Below are positions 16,863 through 28,073 of a stretch of DNA of 64,000 bases, one piece after another. Source of the stretch: Candidatus Babeliales bacterium (GTDB taxonomy: Bacteria; Babelota; Babeliae; Babelales; Chromulinivoraceae); assembly GCA_018061805.1 (NCBI GenBank), contig JAGOTL010000004.1, forward strand, positions 1 through 64,000, given 5' to 3'. How positions within the stretch are numbered: position 1 is the first letter of the stretch; each line of letters starts with the position of its first letter. The notes beneath the pieces were generated by a model that did no database searches, was not told the origin of the DNA, and saw nothing but the letters and a program-made list of their open reading frames with translations. The position numbers and the translations under genes are program-made.

Positions 16863-17981
16863 ATGTTAGATCGCCAACGCTTACAAAAAGAGCTTTCAAG
16901 GGTTGAAAGCTCGCTTGTCATACCTGTTTCTGATAGGTTTGAACGGGTACAAGATGCGTATACAAAAATGACACAAATTCAGGATGTTGACCAAATTTTA
17001 GGGTCTAAAAAATGGGGGATATTGGTTCCTTCATGGAAAGGGTCTTGGGACAGCGTGAGCGTCGTTAAGTCTCAACAGCATCCATATACGGTATTTGCTG
17101 TCGACGGATCTCAGATTTATTATGATAAACATCAGGGTCCTGCTTGTTATGTTTTAAATACGGGGTGTGTTGTTTTAGAGTATGGCGTTACTCAAAGTAC
17201 CGTTGTTGTACAATCTGATCCTGAAATTATTGTTGCTCAAGCGTATAGTTCAGCAGAATTTGATGTTGCTGTGGTTAATAATCACCGTGAGCATAAAGAA
17301 TTATTAAAAGCTGTTGAACTTGCTCAAAAATATGCGACTCAAGATAAACCTGTCGTAGGACTATTTGATGGTACATTGATTTTTAATCAGTTAGATCTTG
17401 GTCGTCAACAGCAAGATGAACAAATGTTTCAAGAATATATGCGATGCTTTATGCAGTTGTATGAGCAAAAAACAGTACATGTTGGATATGTGAGTTTTCC
17501 GCGCGGTAAAGAGTTGGTCAGTGTGTTACGATTGGTAAGCGCTGATTTTGATGAAAAAAGATTATATGAGACAGGTGATTGGTTGCACATCTATGATATG
17601 GACATAGCTGCTATGATGCTTGAACAAGGCACTCGCTCAATTGTTTTTCAAAGCAAAGCTCCTGTTACGTATGCATATCCTTCAGTGTTAAAACCATATT
17701 TTTGTTACATGCATGTAGGAAAAGAAATTGTACGTTTAGAATTTCCTGCATGGATTGCACAGCAACCAGAACTTGTTGATACATTGTGCGCAGTAGCATA
17801 TGACCAAGCTCAAAAAGGAAATGGATATCCGGTTGCATTATTTGAAGCACATCAACAAGCAGTGATTACATCAGTTGATCGAGAATATTTTTATCAAAGC
17901 TTGCGTAGTAGTCACATGAAGCGCAATACTTTGTATGCAACATCAATTAAAAGTTTTAAAAAAAGAAATTTAAATATATAA
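16863..17981 (+). CDS. NurA-domain nuclease-like protein
   Basis: This 372-aa protein resembles NurA-type nucleases, which in archaea resect DNA ends with the HerA helicase. The first acidic motif is FAVDGSQIYYD (about residue 79). A second metal-binding Asp is in GLFDGTLIF, and a third region is YDMDIAAMML. These match the NurA motif order. No HerA gene lies nearby. The ATG at 16863 has GAGGGG upstream. Bacterial NurA-domain proteins are less studied, so DNA-end processing is an inference from the family. Confidence 0.72.
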   Translation: MLDRQRLQKELSRVESSLVIPVSDRFERVQDAYTKMTQIQDVDQILGSKKWGILVPSWKGSWDSVSVVKSQQHPYTVFAVDGSQIYYDKHQGPACYVLNTGCVVLEYGVTQSTVVVQSDPEIIVAQAYSSAEFDVAVVNNHREHKELLKAVELAQKYATQDKPVVGLFDGTLIFNQLDLGRQQQDEQMFQEYMRCFMQLYEQKTVHVGYVSFPRGKELVSVLRLVSADFDEKRLYETGDWLHIYDMDIAAMMLEQGTRSIVFQSKAPVTYAYPSVLKPYFCYMHVGKEIVRLEFPAWIAQQPELVDTLCAVAYDQAQKGNGYPVALFEAHQQAVITSVDREYFYQSLRSSHMKRNTLYATSIKSFKKRNLNI

Positions 17982-18203
17982 ACTTTTACCTGACGTTTTT
18001 TAACGAAAACATTATTTGAGTTTTAAAAAAATATTTTTTTGAAGAAAATGTTTTTTTGCTCGCTTTTTTTATGATACCTTTGATGTTTGATTAGGTATGG
18101 GGATATTGCATTATTCAAGATTTGATTATATAGTTAATCTAAATCATTTGATTCGTACTAATTTTGAAAAATATAAAAAATTTAATTTGCTTAAGGAGCG
18201 GAA

Positions 18204-18698
18204 ATGAAAATACGTAACGCATTGTGCGTATTGTTATGTACTTTTTTGTGCAGCATGATACAAGGACAAGGTTATAAAAAACAAAAAGGTATCATTTCTG
18301 TTCTTGTGCAAAATGATGCTATGTCTACTGAACAAAAATCAGTATTACCTATGAAGCGTACCAATTGTTCAGCATCAGAATTAAGCTGTTTAGATTGTTG
18401 CGATGTTTGTAGTGATTGTCCGACCACTAAAACACCACCATCTCCTAAAAAAGATGCCGTAATGACGTTTATGCTTTTGCAAAAATATAATTTAGCAGTA
18501 GATGATTGCCCGACAACGCCATCTCCTAAAAATGCATGTCCGACAACACCATCTCCTGTAAAAAAACGTTCACAAAGCGCTTTGCAAGATTGTCTGACAC
18601 CAATCATAGAAGAGAATGGCATTTCAGATGTAGATAGTGATTCAGACGCAGATGAAAATATGATTCGTCGAGCTACATCATTTTTATGTGCTGAGTAA
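18204..18698 (+). CDS. Exported protein with CPTTPSP repeats
   Basis: This 164-aa protein has a signal peptide (residues 1-22) with a strong AAGGAG site. The central part carries three related motifs, CPTTKTPPSPKK, CPTTPSPKN and CPTTPSPVKK, after a Cys-rich segment (CLDCCDVCSDC). The tail is acidic (DVDSDSDADE). It has no recognisable enzyme domain. The repeated Ser/Thr-Pro sites and acidic serine cluster resemble targets of eukaryotic proline-directed and CK2 kinases, which would fit a protein exposed to a host. This is speculative. Confidence 0.6.
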   Translation: MKIRNALCVLLCTFLCSMIQGQGYKKQKGIISVLVQNDAMSTEQKSVLPMKRTNCSASELSCLDCCDVCSDCPTTKTPPSPKKDAVMTFMLLQKYNLAVDDCPTTPSPKNACPTTPSPVKKRSQSALQDCLTPIIEENGISDVDSDSDADENMIRRATSFLCAE

Positions 18699-18713
18699 AT
18701 TTATAAAGTTTGT

Positions 18714-18760
18714 ATAGACGTAAAAAACCTGCTTTTAAAAAGCAGGTTTTTTACGTCTAT
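18714..18760. terminator. Bidirectional terminator, 47-bp near-perfect palindrome
   Basis: Two 23-nt arms (18714-18736 and 18738-18760) are exact inverse complements around a single base. The inner GC part is ACCTGC/GCAGGT flanked by A/T tracts, so it can end transcription on both strands between the repeat protein gene and dnaJ. Confidence 0.85.
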
Positions 18761-18777
18761 AACTTAAATTAAATCTA

Positions 18778-19917
18778 TTAGCCTAAAAACTTTTTGAAAA
18801 TAGAGCTGATAAAACCATCTTGTTGATCTGTGCTATTACCTAAAAGTTCTGCGTATTTTTCTAAAGCTTCTTTTTGTTCAGAAGATAATTTTTTAGGTAC
18901 GTGGCATTGTGTGATAACTATTAAGTTGCCGGTTCCTGCGCCTTTGATCTTTGGAAAACCTTTTCCTGCGACCATTATTTTTTCACTGACTGGGCATCCT
19001 TTAGGTATTTTGATACCAATTTTTGTACCATCAATATGCTCAATTTCAACTTGGCAGCCAAGTACTAATTGAGGATAGGTAATCATAAGGGTACACACCA
19101 AATCGTTTTCTTCACGTTGGAATTTTTTGTCTGGGAGTACTTTTATTTTGAGGTATAAGTCACCACTTGATCCACCGTATACACCAGCATCACCTTTTTG
19201 AGCTACTCGAAGTTCTGCTCCATCAAAAATGCCTGCAGGTATATTGACTGAAAAACGCTCAAAAGATTGTTTGCGCGATTGGCCTTTACATGTTGAACAT
19301 GGGTTTTTCATTATAAAACCCTGACCTTGGCATCCATAGCACGCTTGTGCAACCGAGAAAAATCCTTGTTGATAACGAATTTGTCCTGTGCCTTTACAGT
19401 CACTGCATGTTGTGAGGTCAGATTTGTTTTTGTAACCTTGGTGATTACAATCGGTACATGCAAAAGCATGGTAGTAAGCCACATCTTTTTTGGTGCCTAA
19501 AAATGCTTCTTGCAGAGTGATAGAAACTTCATGGATGACATCATGACCACGTTGGGGTGTAGGGCCTGTTTTTTTACGTCTTTGCTGTCCTTGTCCAAAA
19601 ATATCACCAAAATCCATGCCGCCAAACATATCACCGAAGTTACGGAAAATATCATCCATATTCATGTGTTGTTGGCCACCTTGGTGCATGTTGTTGTAGT
19701 TTGCATGACCATATTGATCATATTGAGCACGTTTTTTTTCATCTGATAATACTTCATATGCAGCAGCTGCTTCTTTAAACATTTCTTCAGCTTCTGGATT
19801 ACCAGGATTTCGATCTGGATGGTATTTCATCGCCAATTTACGATATGCTTTTTTGATTTCATCCAAAGAAGCATCTTTGTTGACGCCTAAAACTTCATAA
19901 AAATTTTGTTTACTCAT
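18778..19917 (-). CDS. dnaJ: Chaperone protein DnaJ
   Basis: This 379-aa Hsp40 co-chaperone stimulates DnaK ATPase. The J domain carries YHPDRNPG (HPD at about 33-35). A Gly/Phe/Met-rich region follows (about 75-115), then four zinc-binding repeats ([32 protein letters not shown]) and the C-terminal client-binding domains ([10 protein letters not shown]). Full length matches type I DnaJ. No dnaK or grpE gene adjoins it. Confidence 0.97.
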   Translation of the reverse strand: MSKQNFYEVLGVNKDASLDEIKKAYRKLAMKYHPDRNPGNPEAEEMFKEAAAAYEVLSDEKKRAQYDQYGHANYNNMHQGGQQHMNMDDIFRNFGDMFGGMDFGDIFGQGQQRRKKTGPTPQRGHDVIHEVSITLQEAFLGTKKDVAYYHAFACTDCNHQGYKNKSDLTTCSDCKGTGQIRYQQGFFSVAQACYGCQGQGFIMKNPCSTCKGQSRKQSFERFSVNIPAGIFDGAELRVAQKGDAGVYGGSSGDLYLKIKVLPDKKFQREENDLVCTLMITYPQLVLGCQVEIEHIDGTKIGIKIPKGCPVSEKIMVAGKGFPKIKGAGTGNLIVITQCHVPKKLSSEQKEALEKYAELLGNSTDQQDGFISSIFKKFLG

Positions 19918-19978
19918 AGTTTTTCTAGGTTACGTTTTAAGAAAATACAGTGTGGACTCATAGTCTAAATCTAAGGGT

Positions 19979-20007
19979 ATTATATCAAAAAAAATGATTT
20001 ACCAAAA
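19979..20007 (-). promoter_or_regulatory. Promoter of dnaJ
   Basis: On the minus strand a perfect -10 TATAAT (plus-strand 19979-19984) lies 17 nt from a weak -35 TTTTGG. It is about 60 nt upstream of the dnaJ start. No CIRCE operator was seen between them. Confidence 0.55.
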
Positions 20008-20020
20008 GCCGTTTTCGTGA

Positions 20021-21091
20021 CTACATAATATAAAAATAGATGAATTTAGTATCAATGAGCCAATTAAAACGAAAGGTTTTATTTTGGACAAATGATGGTA
20101 AAGGATTAAAGAGTCCAACCTTGCGTACAGAGTCAAGTATAAAATGGTTGATCATCGGTTCTTTACTTGGAACGTTCATGTGTGTATCAATGAGATTTCC
20201 CTGTCTATCAACCTCAACATAAAAGCAGAGGGTTTCAAAAGGTCCTTTTCGGATTAATTTTTTTGAACTGTTAGCAAGCATAGAGTTTTCAAGCATGCGT
20301 GCCATTTGAGAAAGGTACGTGACATATTTTAATTCATCACCGACAGGGATATCAGGAGAGTTTCCATGCATACTCCAGTTAGAGCTATTGCCAAAGTTTG
20401 TAGCTTTTTCATTAAACCCAAGACCCAGGTCTTTAAAGGAAACTGTTTTTACAGGTACTTTTGATTTAGGAGCAGGCAAATAGTCATAAGGATCTAGGTT
20501 ATCATCAGGTTCTGTCTGTTCTTCTGATTCGTAGTTTTCATGTTGTGGGGGTGATATTAACCTTGTACCATGTGGCGATACATCTTCTTGTTCCTTTTTT
20601 TCTTGTTGTTGAGTTTGTTTTTGGGGCTTTAGGGCTTTGGGTTGAAGCGCTTGGTTATCACGGAGTATTTTTTTATCTTTGTTGTTATCTTGTGAAATTT
20701 GATTTTGTATTGCACTCATTTCTCCATCTAAACTTTGATGATCAAGACCTTTTTTACCAGGTGTAATGATAGGAATTTTAGAAAAAGGTGGTGATTGTTT
20801 TTCTTCGACCTTTTTTTCTTCTTCTTGTTTTTTAGGCTGCAGAGCTTCAAGTTTTTTTGGTTGTTGTGCTGGTTGTGATTGGGGTAGTGGTTGTTGTGCT
20901 TGAGGTTGTGTAGGATTCCACAAGATAGCTTGATCTTGTTTTGTTAACTTTTGAGGGGCTAAGGGTATATCCATCATGCTGTATTTGTAGGTCATGGTGA
21001 TGAGCATAATGATCAAGTGTAGCAAGATAGACGCTAAGATCCATATGATAACAGGATATGTTGACCTGCGAATTTGGGTTTGATGTATCAT
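20021..21091 (-). CDS. TonB/TolA-like energy-transducing protein
   Basis: This 356-aa protein has one N-terminal membrane segment (about 14-35) and a long Pro/Gln/Lys/Glu-rich spacer (about 55-200: PQAQQPLPQSQPAQQ, KKQEEEKKVEEK). A compact C-terminal domain follows with FYVEVDRQGNLI, GLFNPLP and FRFNW. This is the layout of TonB and TolA, which span the periplasm to couple the inner-membrane proton motive force to outer-membrane functions. No exbB/tolQ or exbD/tolR gene is adjacent. ATG 21091 with AAGGA upstream is preferred to a GTG at 21115. Confidence 0.72.
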   Translation of the reverse strand: MIHQTQIRRSTYPVIIWILASILLHLIIMLITMTYKYSMMDIPLAPQKLTKQDQAILWNPTQPQAQQPLPQSQPAQQPKKLEALQPKKQEEEKKVEEKQSPPFSKIPIITPGKKGLDHQSLDGEMSAIQNQISQDNNKDKKILRDNQALQPKALKPQKQTQQQEKKEQEDVSPHGTRLISPPQHENYESEEQTEPDDNLDPYDYLPAPKSKVPVKTVSFKDLGLGFNEKATNFGNSSNWSMHGNSPDIPVGDELKYVTYLSQMARMLENSMLANSSKKLIRKGPFETLCFYVEVDRQGNLIDTHMNVPSKEPMINHFILDSVRKVGLFNPLPSFVQNKTFRFNWLIDTKFIYFYIM

Positions 21092-21153
21092 ACTCGTATC
21101 CTTTTTTTTGAACACTGGCTTTAGGTAGTGTACCTGAAAATGAGTATGAAAAT

Positions 21154-22125
21154 CTATAGCATTTCAAAATAAAAATAACCGTTTTTTTTCATAATACGGT
21201 TATGAACGTTGATCATATGCTGATTACTTTTTTGAGATTTTAAAAAACGAATAATTTCTTTAAATACTGATTGTGAAGGGTGTATTGATAAAGTATGTCT
21301 GGTTATAAGTTCCATAAAAATATAATCTTGGAGCACTTTAGGAGCGCTTAAAAACAGATTGATATTATAAGAATTTTGATTAGTAGGTGATTGTACATGG
21401 GTCAAATAGTCATATGCAGCTTTTTGCATATACTCATGAATCTGCTGAGCATGATGCATGAAGGCAGGAATGTTTTGTTGCCAGCGATCATCGATGGTAT
21501 CAAGTGCTGGCGGCATATATTTTCTAATTCTGTTACGTAAATAGGCATCACTCATATTAGTTGCATCGGTGAGATACTTTAAATTGTGAGTTGTAAGATA
21601 GTTTAAAATATCTTGTTTTGTATAGTTCAATAATGGTCGAACATAAAGACCATCAACTGTTTTCATGCCGCTGATTCCAGCAAGGGAACTACCCCGTAAG
21701 AGTCGTATGAAAAAGTTTTCAATGATATCATCTTGATGATGCGCTAAAGCAATATATTGAGCATTGTGTTGTTGGGCTACTTCGTTGAAAAAATAACGGC
21801 GTAATTTGCGACCAACTTCTTCTTTGGAACCATTGTATGTGGGCTGATAGTCTAGACTTTTTGCATGAGCTGAAATGTATGGGATGTTATACTGTTTGCA
21901 TAGGTTTTGACACCATATAGCATCGTTGCCAGATTCTGGGCGCCAACCATGATCTAAATGTGCTGCGATGATGGTGAGGGGTACGGTTTTTTGAATACGT
22001 ACCATGAGATCAAGCAAGCATACAGAATCAGGTCCGCCTGATAATCCAACAATAATGGTGGAATGTTCGGGGAAAAGATGTGTAAGATCTTGAGCGTTAA
22101 TTATTGTTTTTTTAGAATTCCGCAT
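21154..22125 (-). CDS. tilS: tRNA(Ile)-lysidine synthase
   Basis: This 323-aa enzyme puts lysine on C34 of tRNA-Ile(CAU) so that it reads AUA codons. The PP-loop ATP motif GLSGGPDSVCLLDL is near residue 30, with AAHLDHGWRPES, ALAHHQDDIIENFFIRLLRG and RPLLNYTKQDILNYL as further family text. The C-terminal substrate domains of longer enzymes are reduced. The start overlaps the 3' end of the upstream HAD gene by 25 nt, so they are cotranscribed. Confidence 0.95.
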   Translation of the reverse strand: MRNSKKTIINAQDLTHLFPEHSTIIVGLSGGPDSVCLLDLMVRIQKTVPLTIIAAHLDHGWRPESGNDAIWCQNLCKQYNIPYISAHAKSLDYQPTYNGSKEEVGRKLRRYFFNEVAQQHNAQYIALAHHQDDIIENFFIRLLRGSSLAGISGMKTVDGLYVRPLLNYTKQDILNYLTTHNLKYLTDATNMSDAYLRNRIRKYMPPALDTIDDRWQQNIPAFMHHAQQIHEYMQKAAYDYLTHVQSPTNQNSYNINLFLSAPKVLQDYIFMELITRHTLSIHPSQSVFKEIIRFLKSQKSNQHMINVHNRIMKKNGYFYFEML

Positions 22126-22979
22126 TGTGCAAGTTCTTGATACGTTTGTTCTGGTTTTTTGTGAAGAATAACTTTTTTAAAGCAATTTTTTGCTGTTTCA
22201 ATGTTGTAAGGTTCATCATCTATGTAAAGAGTCGTTTCTTTAGATATAGCATATCGCTCTAAGAGTCGATTGTAAAATTCAGGATGAGGCTTTGCTAGTT
22301 TTTCATGACCTGAAATAATCATTCCATCAGCTATATCAAAAATAGTAGGAAATGATGCTTTGAGCATAGGAAATGATTCTGGATCCCAATTAGAGCATAG
22401 GTATATTTTGTATCCGGCTTGCTTGCATTGTTTCATCAATGTTACCATAGGTGTTATTTCTTTGTGCATAGAAACTAATGTTTCAGCATCAAACATAATG
22501 GTAGTAATAGCTGCAAATAATGCCTTTATCGATGAAGGATAATGGCTTTCTTGTGTTAATTGGAAGGCGTGGTTTTGTAGTTCTTGTAAAGAGATCATGC
22601 CGCACATCCAATCAGAACAAATATATGGAAGCGCTGCATTGTTGTTATAAATTCTATACGGTGTTTTGCTTGGAATATTTTCAAGAAGTTTATAAAAGTT
22701 GCCTTTGAAGTGGGATGCCCCACCATTTTTTGCCATATGGTATAGTAAAAAAGGATTTTTTACGATGACAGATTTTATAGTTTGTATCTGAGAAGATACG
22801 GGTACTGTTAATAAAACTTGTCCAATATCAAAAACAATTGTTTTATATTCTGACTGACTAGCAGGTATTATCGTCATAGTTGGTTTATCGGTTGTAAAAA
22901 AGGCACATAATGTTAAAGATATGGCAATAGCTGCCAGACCGTTTAAAACCAATATTTTAGAGCGTAAAAATTGTTTCAT
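22101..22979 (-). CDS. HAD-superfamily hydrolase, membrane-anchored or exported
   Basis: This 292-aa protein has an N-terminal hydrophobic anchor (about 9-26) and a HAD hydrolase domain with motif I VFDIGQVLL, motif II LCSNWDPESF, motif III Lys in KPHPEFYNRLL and motif IV YIDDEPYNI. DIG in motif I, in place of DxD, is seen in YihX-type phosphatases. The start at 22979 has GGAGG 5 nt upstream. It is a paralogue of the degenerate protein at 15985-16779. An exported HAD phosphatase is unusual. Confidence 0.78.
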   Translation of the reverse strand: MKQFLRSKILVLNGLAAIAISLTLCAFFTTDKPTMTIIPASQSEYKTIVFDIGQVLLTVPVSSQIQTIKSVIVKNPFLLYHMAKNGGASHFKGNFYKLLENIPSKTPYRIYNNNAALPYICSDWMCGMISLQELQNHAFQLTQESHYPSSIKALFAAITTIMFDAETLVSMHKEITPMVTLMKQCKQAGYKIYLCSNWDPESFPMLKASFPTIFDIADGMIISGHEKLAKPHPEFYNRLLERYAISKETTLYIDDEPYNIETAKNCFKKVILHKKPEQTYQELAQCGILKKQ

Positions 22980-23150
22980 GTAAGCCTCCATATTCTTCAT
23001 TGAACTATAACCTTTTCTATTAAAATTATAGCAAAATGGGTATATAAAAACAAATGAAAGGGTTATAAATTAGTTTTAGATAAGGGCTTATTATATAATT
23101 GGGGCTGTGTATCAATATCGTGATTATATAAAAAATGAAAGGTTTTGTGT

Positions 23151-23621
23151 ATGATAGCAACGAAAAAATTAGTATTATTTTTGTTAAGCGTCAGTTTAAG
23201 TTCCTGTGTCTATTCTCTTATTCCCGTTATGCCTGATACTCTACAGCAACATGTATATGACCAAGAAAAGCCTGTGATCGTGCTTGCATACGCACATTGG
23301 TGCACGGTTTGCGAGATTACCCGAGGTTTTTTAGACAATATATACCCTCAATTCGAGCATCGGGCCGTGTTTGCTATGCTTGAAGTGAATCAAAACCCTG
23401 AATTTGCGATCAAATATACAGTTAACCTCATCCCAACTTTTCTTGTTTTTTATCATGGGCAGCTTGTTTGCGAGCATAAGGGGTTTATCCAGCCCTATAA
23501 ATTAAGATCTCATATTGAGCTTTTTTTATCCAAAATTGAGCAAAAACAGGTCCTTGATGAGCCTTTTAAAATCAGTGAAATTACTGAAAACTATACCACC
23601 TCTATGCCCTCTGAATCGTAA
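23151..23621 (+). CDS. Exported thioredoxin-fold protein
   Basis: This 156-aa protein has a signal peptide (to about residue 22, possibly ending in a lipobox-like SSC) and a thioredoxin fold. It carries the redox pair WCTVC (about 50-54) and the cis-Pro loop IPTFLVF. The CTVC active site is a variant of CGPC. In the periplasm it could reduce or shuffle disulfides, perhaps as a partner of the DsbD encoded at 55815-57569. The ATG at 23151 with AAGG upstream was chosen over a TTG 6 nt earlier. Confidence 0.8.
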   Translation: MIATKKLVLFLLSVSLSSCVYSLIPVMPDTLQQHVYDQEKPVIVLAYAHWCTVCEITRGFLDNIYPQFEHRAVFAMLEVNQNPEFAIKYTVNLIPTFLVFYHGQLVCEHKGFIQPYKLRSHIELFLSKIEQKQVLDEPFKISEITENYTTSMPSES

Positions 23622-23705
23622 TATTGGTCTAATTTAGGGGTATCCTTGTGACAAACTTGGCGCCTTGGGCTATCTTGGATAGATAACATAGAAATGGAGG
23701 TTTTT

Positions 23706-24203
23706 ATGTCACTTAAAAAGATGATATTATTATGTACAATGTTGGGATTAACCAACGTTGTAGTTAGTTGCGAAGTGCCAAAAAAGAAATCAATCATGGT
23801 CTCTTTTTGGTATAAAATTATGAAGCCTTTTAGAAAAAAGACCCATGTGTCAAAAGTTGCAAAACGGGATACAAGGCTTTCTACTAAACGAGTTGAGCCT
23901 GTGGTATTTGGTGAAATAACTGAATCTTTGGTTCGAAAATACAAAAGTAGTATTGATGAATTTATTCAACGTGATACTACTGTAGAAAATAATGAGCTGC
24001 GAACACTGTTGAAGCAATTATGCCAATACATGAATTACGATATCTTAAAGAAGGTTTCGTTGCCAGAACTTATGAAATTGATTCCGAAATCACAATTGCA
24101 ACAATATAAGTCGGTAATTCAAACGTTTGTTAAAAATGATACTCAGCGTGAAAATAAAGACATTAAACATGTGTTACAACATATGCTGAGCATGATGAAA
24201 TAA
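23706..24203 (+). CDS. Small exported paralogue A with internal repeat
   Basis: This 165-aa protein has a signal peptide ending VVVSC (possible lipobox). Its C-terminal half has two copies of a ~25-residue motif: EFIQRDTTVENNELRTLLKQL and TFVKNDTQRENKDIKHVLQHM. The same pattern occurs in the next gene. The start follows GGAGG by 5 nt. The family is not recognised. The gene ends with a terminator identical to that of the next gene, so the unit has been duplicated in tandem. Confidence 0.62.
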   Translation: MSLKKMILLCTMLGLTNVVVSCEVPKKKSIMVSFWYKIMKPFRKKTHVSKVAKRDTRLSTKRVEPVVFGEITESLVRKYKSSIDEFIQRDTTVENNELRTLLKQLCQYMNYDILKKVSLPELMKLIPKSQLQQYKSVIQTFVKNDTQRENKDIKHVLQHMLSMMK

Positions 24204-24220
24204 AAATAGATAGTACTGTC

Positions 24221-24257
24221 TAAAAAAAGGCCCCTGGTTTTCCAGAGGCCTTTTTTA
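24221..24257 (+). terminator. Terminator of paralogue A
   Basis: AAAAAAGGCCCCTGG and CCAGAGGCC with a TTTT loop form a GC-rich stem (one mismatch) before a T tract. The same sequence recurs at 24846-24883. Confidence 0.88.
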
Positions 24258-24319
24258 TGTGACAAAGAAGGCATTTTTTGATATCTTGAATAAATAAAAT
24301 AGACATGGAGGTTTTTTGT

Positions 24320-24811
24320 ATGTCACGTAAAAAAATGCTATTAGTATGTACAATATTGGGTTTATCTCAGGTTGTATGCACGCAAGAAGAAATTGTTAAA
24401 AAGTCGGTTTTAGCCTCTTTCAGGCATAACGTTACGACTCTTTTTACGCGAGTTAAAGCATCAATTCATTATCACACAAGGCCAGTTGAGCCTGTTGTGT
24501 TTAATCCATACATCACAGACTCTGTGATGGAACAATATCTAGTTATTATGGATGAATTTCTTCAACGTGATGTTAATCCAAAAAACAGTAAAGTACGAGA
24601 AGTGGTAAAACTATGGCGTGATTTTTTGCCTGGGTATTATCATGCGGTTTTTGTAAACGAATTATGGATAATTATACCTCCAGAAATAGCAGAAGAATCT
24701 ATATCTATAATTGAAGCATTTGTAAAAAATGATACTCGGCGTGAAAACAAAGACATTAGACAGGTATTGCAATACATACTTGGTCTGCTGTATCCGCATC
24801 GAAGACGTTAA
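24320..24811 (+). CDS. Small exported paralogue B with internal repeat
   Basis: This 163-aa protein has the same plan as paralogue A. It starts MSRKKMLLVCTILGLSQVV (signal), then shares VEPVVFNPYITDSVMEQY, a first motif copy EFLQRDVNPKNSKVREVV and a second copy AFVKNDTRRENKDIRQVLQ. The second copy is almost identical to that in A, while the first has diverged. GGAGG lies upstream of the ATG at 24320. The function is unknown. The conserved polar motif on predicted helices suggests a binding surface. Confidence 0.62.
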   Translation: MSRKKMLLVCTILGLSQVVCTQEEIVKKSVLASFRHNVTTLFTRVKASIHYHTRPVEPVVFNPYITDSVMEQYLVIMDEFLQRDVNPKNSKVREVVKLWRDFLPGYYHAVFVNELWIIIPPEIAEESISIIEAFVKNDTRRENKDIRQVLQYILGLLYPHRRR

Positions 24812-24845
24812 AACGTTCTTAAAAGTAAGCATAGATACTATAATG

Positions 24846-24883
24846 TAAAAAAAGGCCCCTGGTTTTCCAGAGGCCTTTTTTTT
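24846..24883 (+). terminator. Terminator of paralogue B
   Basis: This is the same sequence as the terminator at 24221-24257, with a longer T tract. It also faces the 3' end of gyrB. Confidence 0.88.
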
Positions 24884-24897
24884 AATATCTAAATTGA

Positions 24898-27435
<2,538 letters not shown>

Positions 27436-27587
27436 TCATTTACTTTTTATCGCAAAAAAATTTAATTCATATACAATGAATAAATTATTTTGATTTCTAT
27501 ACCTTAAAAGTGTAGTAAAGAAATGAAAAAATTCCAATCTTTTCAGCAATGCATGTTTTAAGATCTTATGGTAAAGGATTTTTGACG

Positions 27588-28073
27588 ATGAACCGAGATC
27601 TGTTTTTTATGGATCAGGCATATAAACAAGCACAGAAAGCTTTTAAAGCTCAAGAAATCCCTATTGGTGCGGTTTTAGTAAGTCGTGACGGCCATGTTTT
27701 GGCACAAGGATATAATCAAGTAGAAAAAAAACAAAACACGGTATTGCATGCTGAGATGATCGTCATTCAAAGGGCATCAAAAAAATTAGAAAGTTGGAGA
27801 TTGGTGGGCGCTACATTATATGTAACGGTACAACCATGCTTGATGTGTTTAGGCGCTATTTTTTTAGCTCGTATAACACGCGTGGTTTATGGTATTGAGT
27901 CAGCTAAGTATGGAGTTTCCATAGATCAGGTTCAAAAGCTTGGTATTTATCAAAATTTGCATACTGTGGCGCAGTGTATACACTATGAACCAGCTAAAAC
28001 GTTGTTGCAATTGTTTTTTCGAAAAAAAAGGAGTATGCAGTATGTCAACAAAAAGCGAATTGATAAAGGTTAA
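27588..28073 (+). CDS. tadA: tRNA-specific adenosine deaminase
   Basis: This 161-aa zinc enzyme converts A34 to inosine in tRNA-Arg(ACG). It has the zinc and catalytic motifs HAEM (His and Glu) and PCLMC (two Cys), with IPIGAVLV and GYNQVE before them. The start at 27588 (ATG, AAGGA 9 nt upstream) begins the conserved domain. A longer in-frame start at 27549 is possible. The 3' end overlaps the dksA-like gene by 32 nt. Confidence 0.93.
   Translation: MNRDLFFMDQAYKQAQKAFKAQEIPIGAVLVSRDGHVLAQGYNQVEKKQNTVLHAEMIVIQRASKKLESWRLVGATLYVTVQPCLMCLGAIFLARITRVVYGIESAKYGVSIDQVQKLGIYQNLHTVAQCIHYEPAKTLLQLFFRKKRSMQYVNKKRIDKG

Noticed and set aside
18416-18560. Short repeated DNA in the CPTTPSP gene as a possible CRISPR-like array
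   Set aside because: The repeats are in frame, coding, of unequal spacing and not separated by unique spacers of constant length.
18714-18760. Long palindrome as a recombination or attachment site
   Set aside because: It lies between convergent genes with A/T flanks like other terminators here, and no integrase is nearby.
20847-21167. Minus-strand 106-aa frame at the start of the TonB-like gene
   Set aside because: It is another frame of the repetitive Pro/Gln-rich spacer (low complexity Thr and Ser runs), and the TonB frame has the membrane segment and ribosome site.
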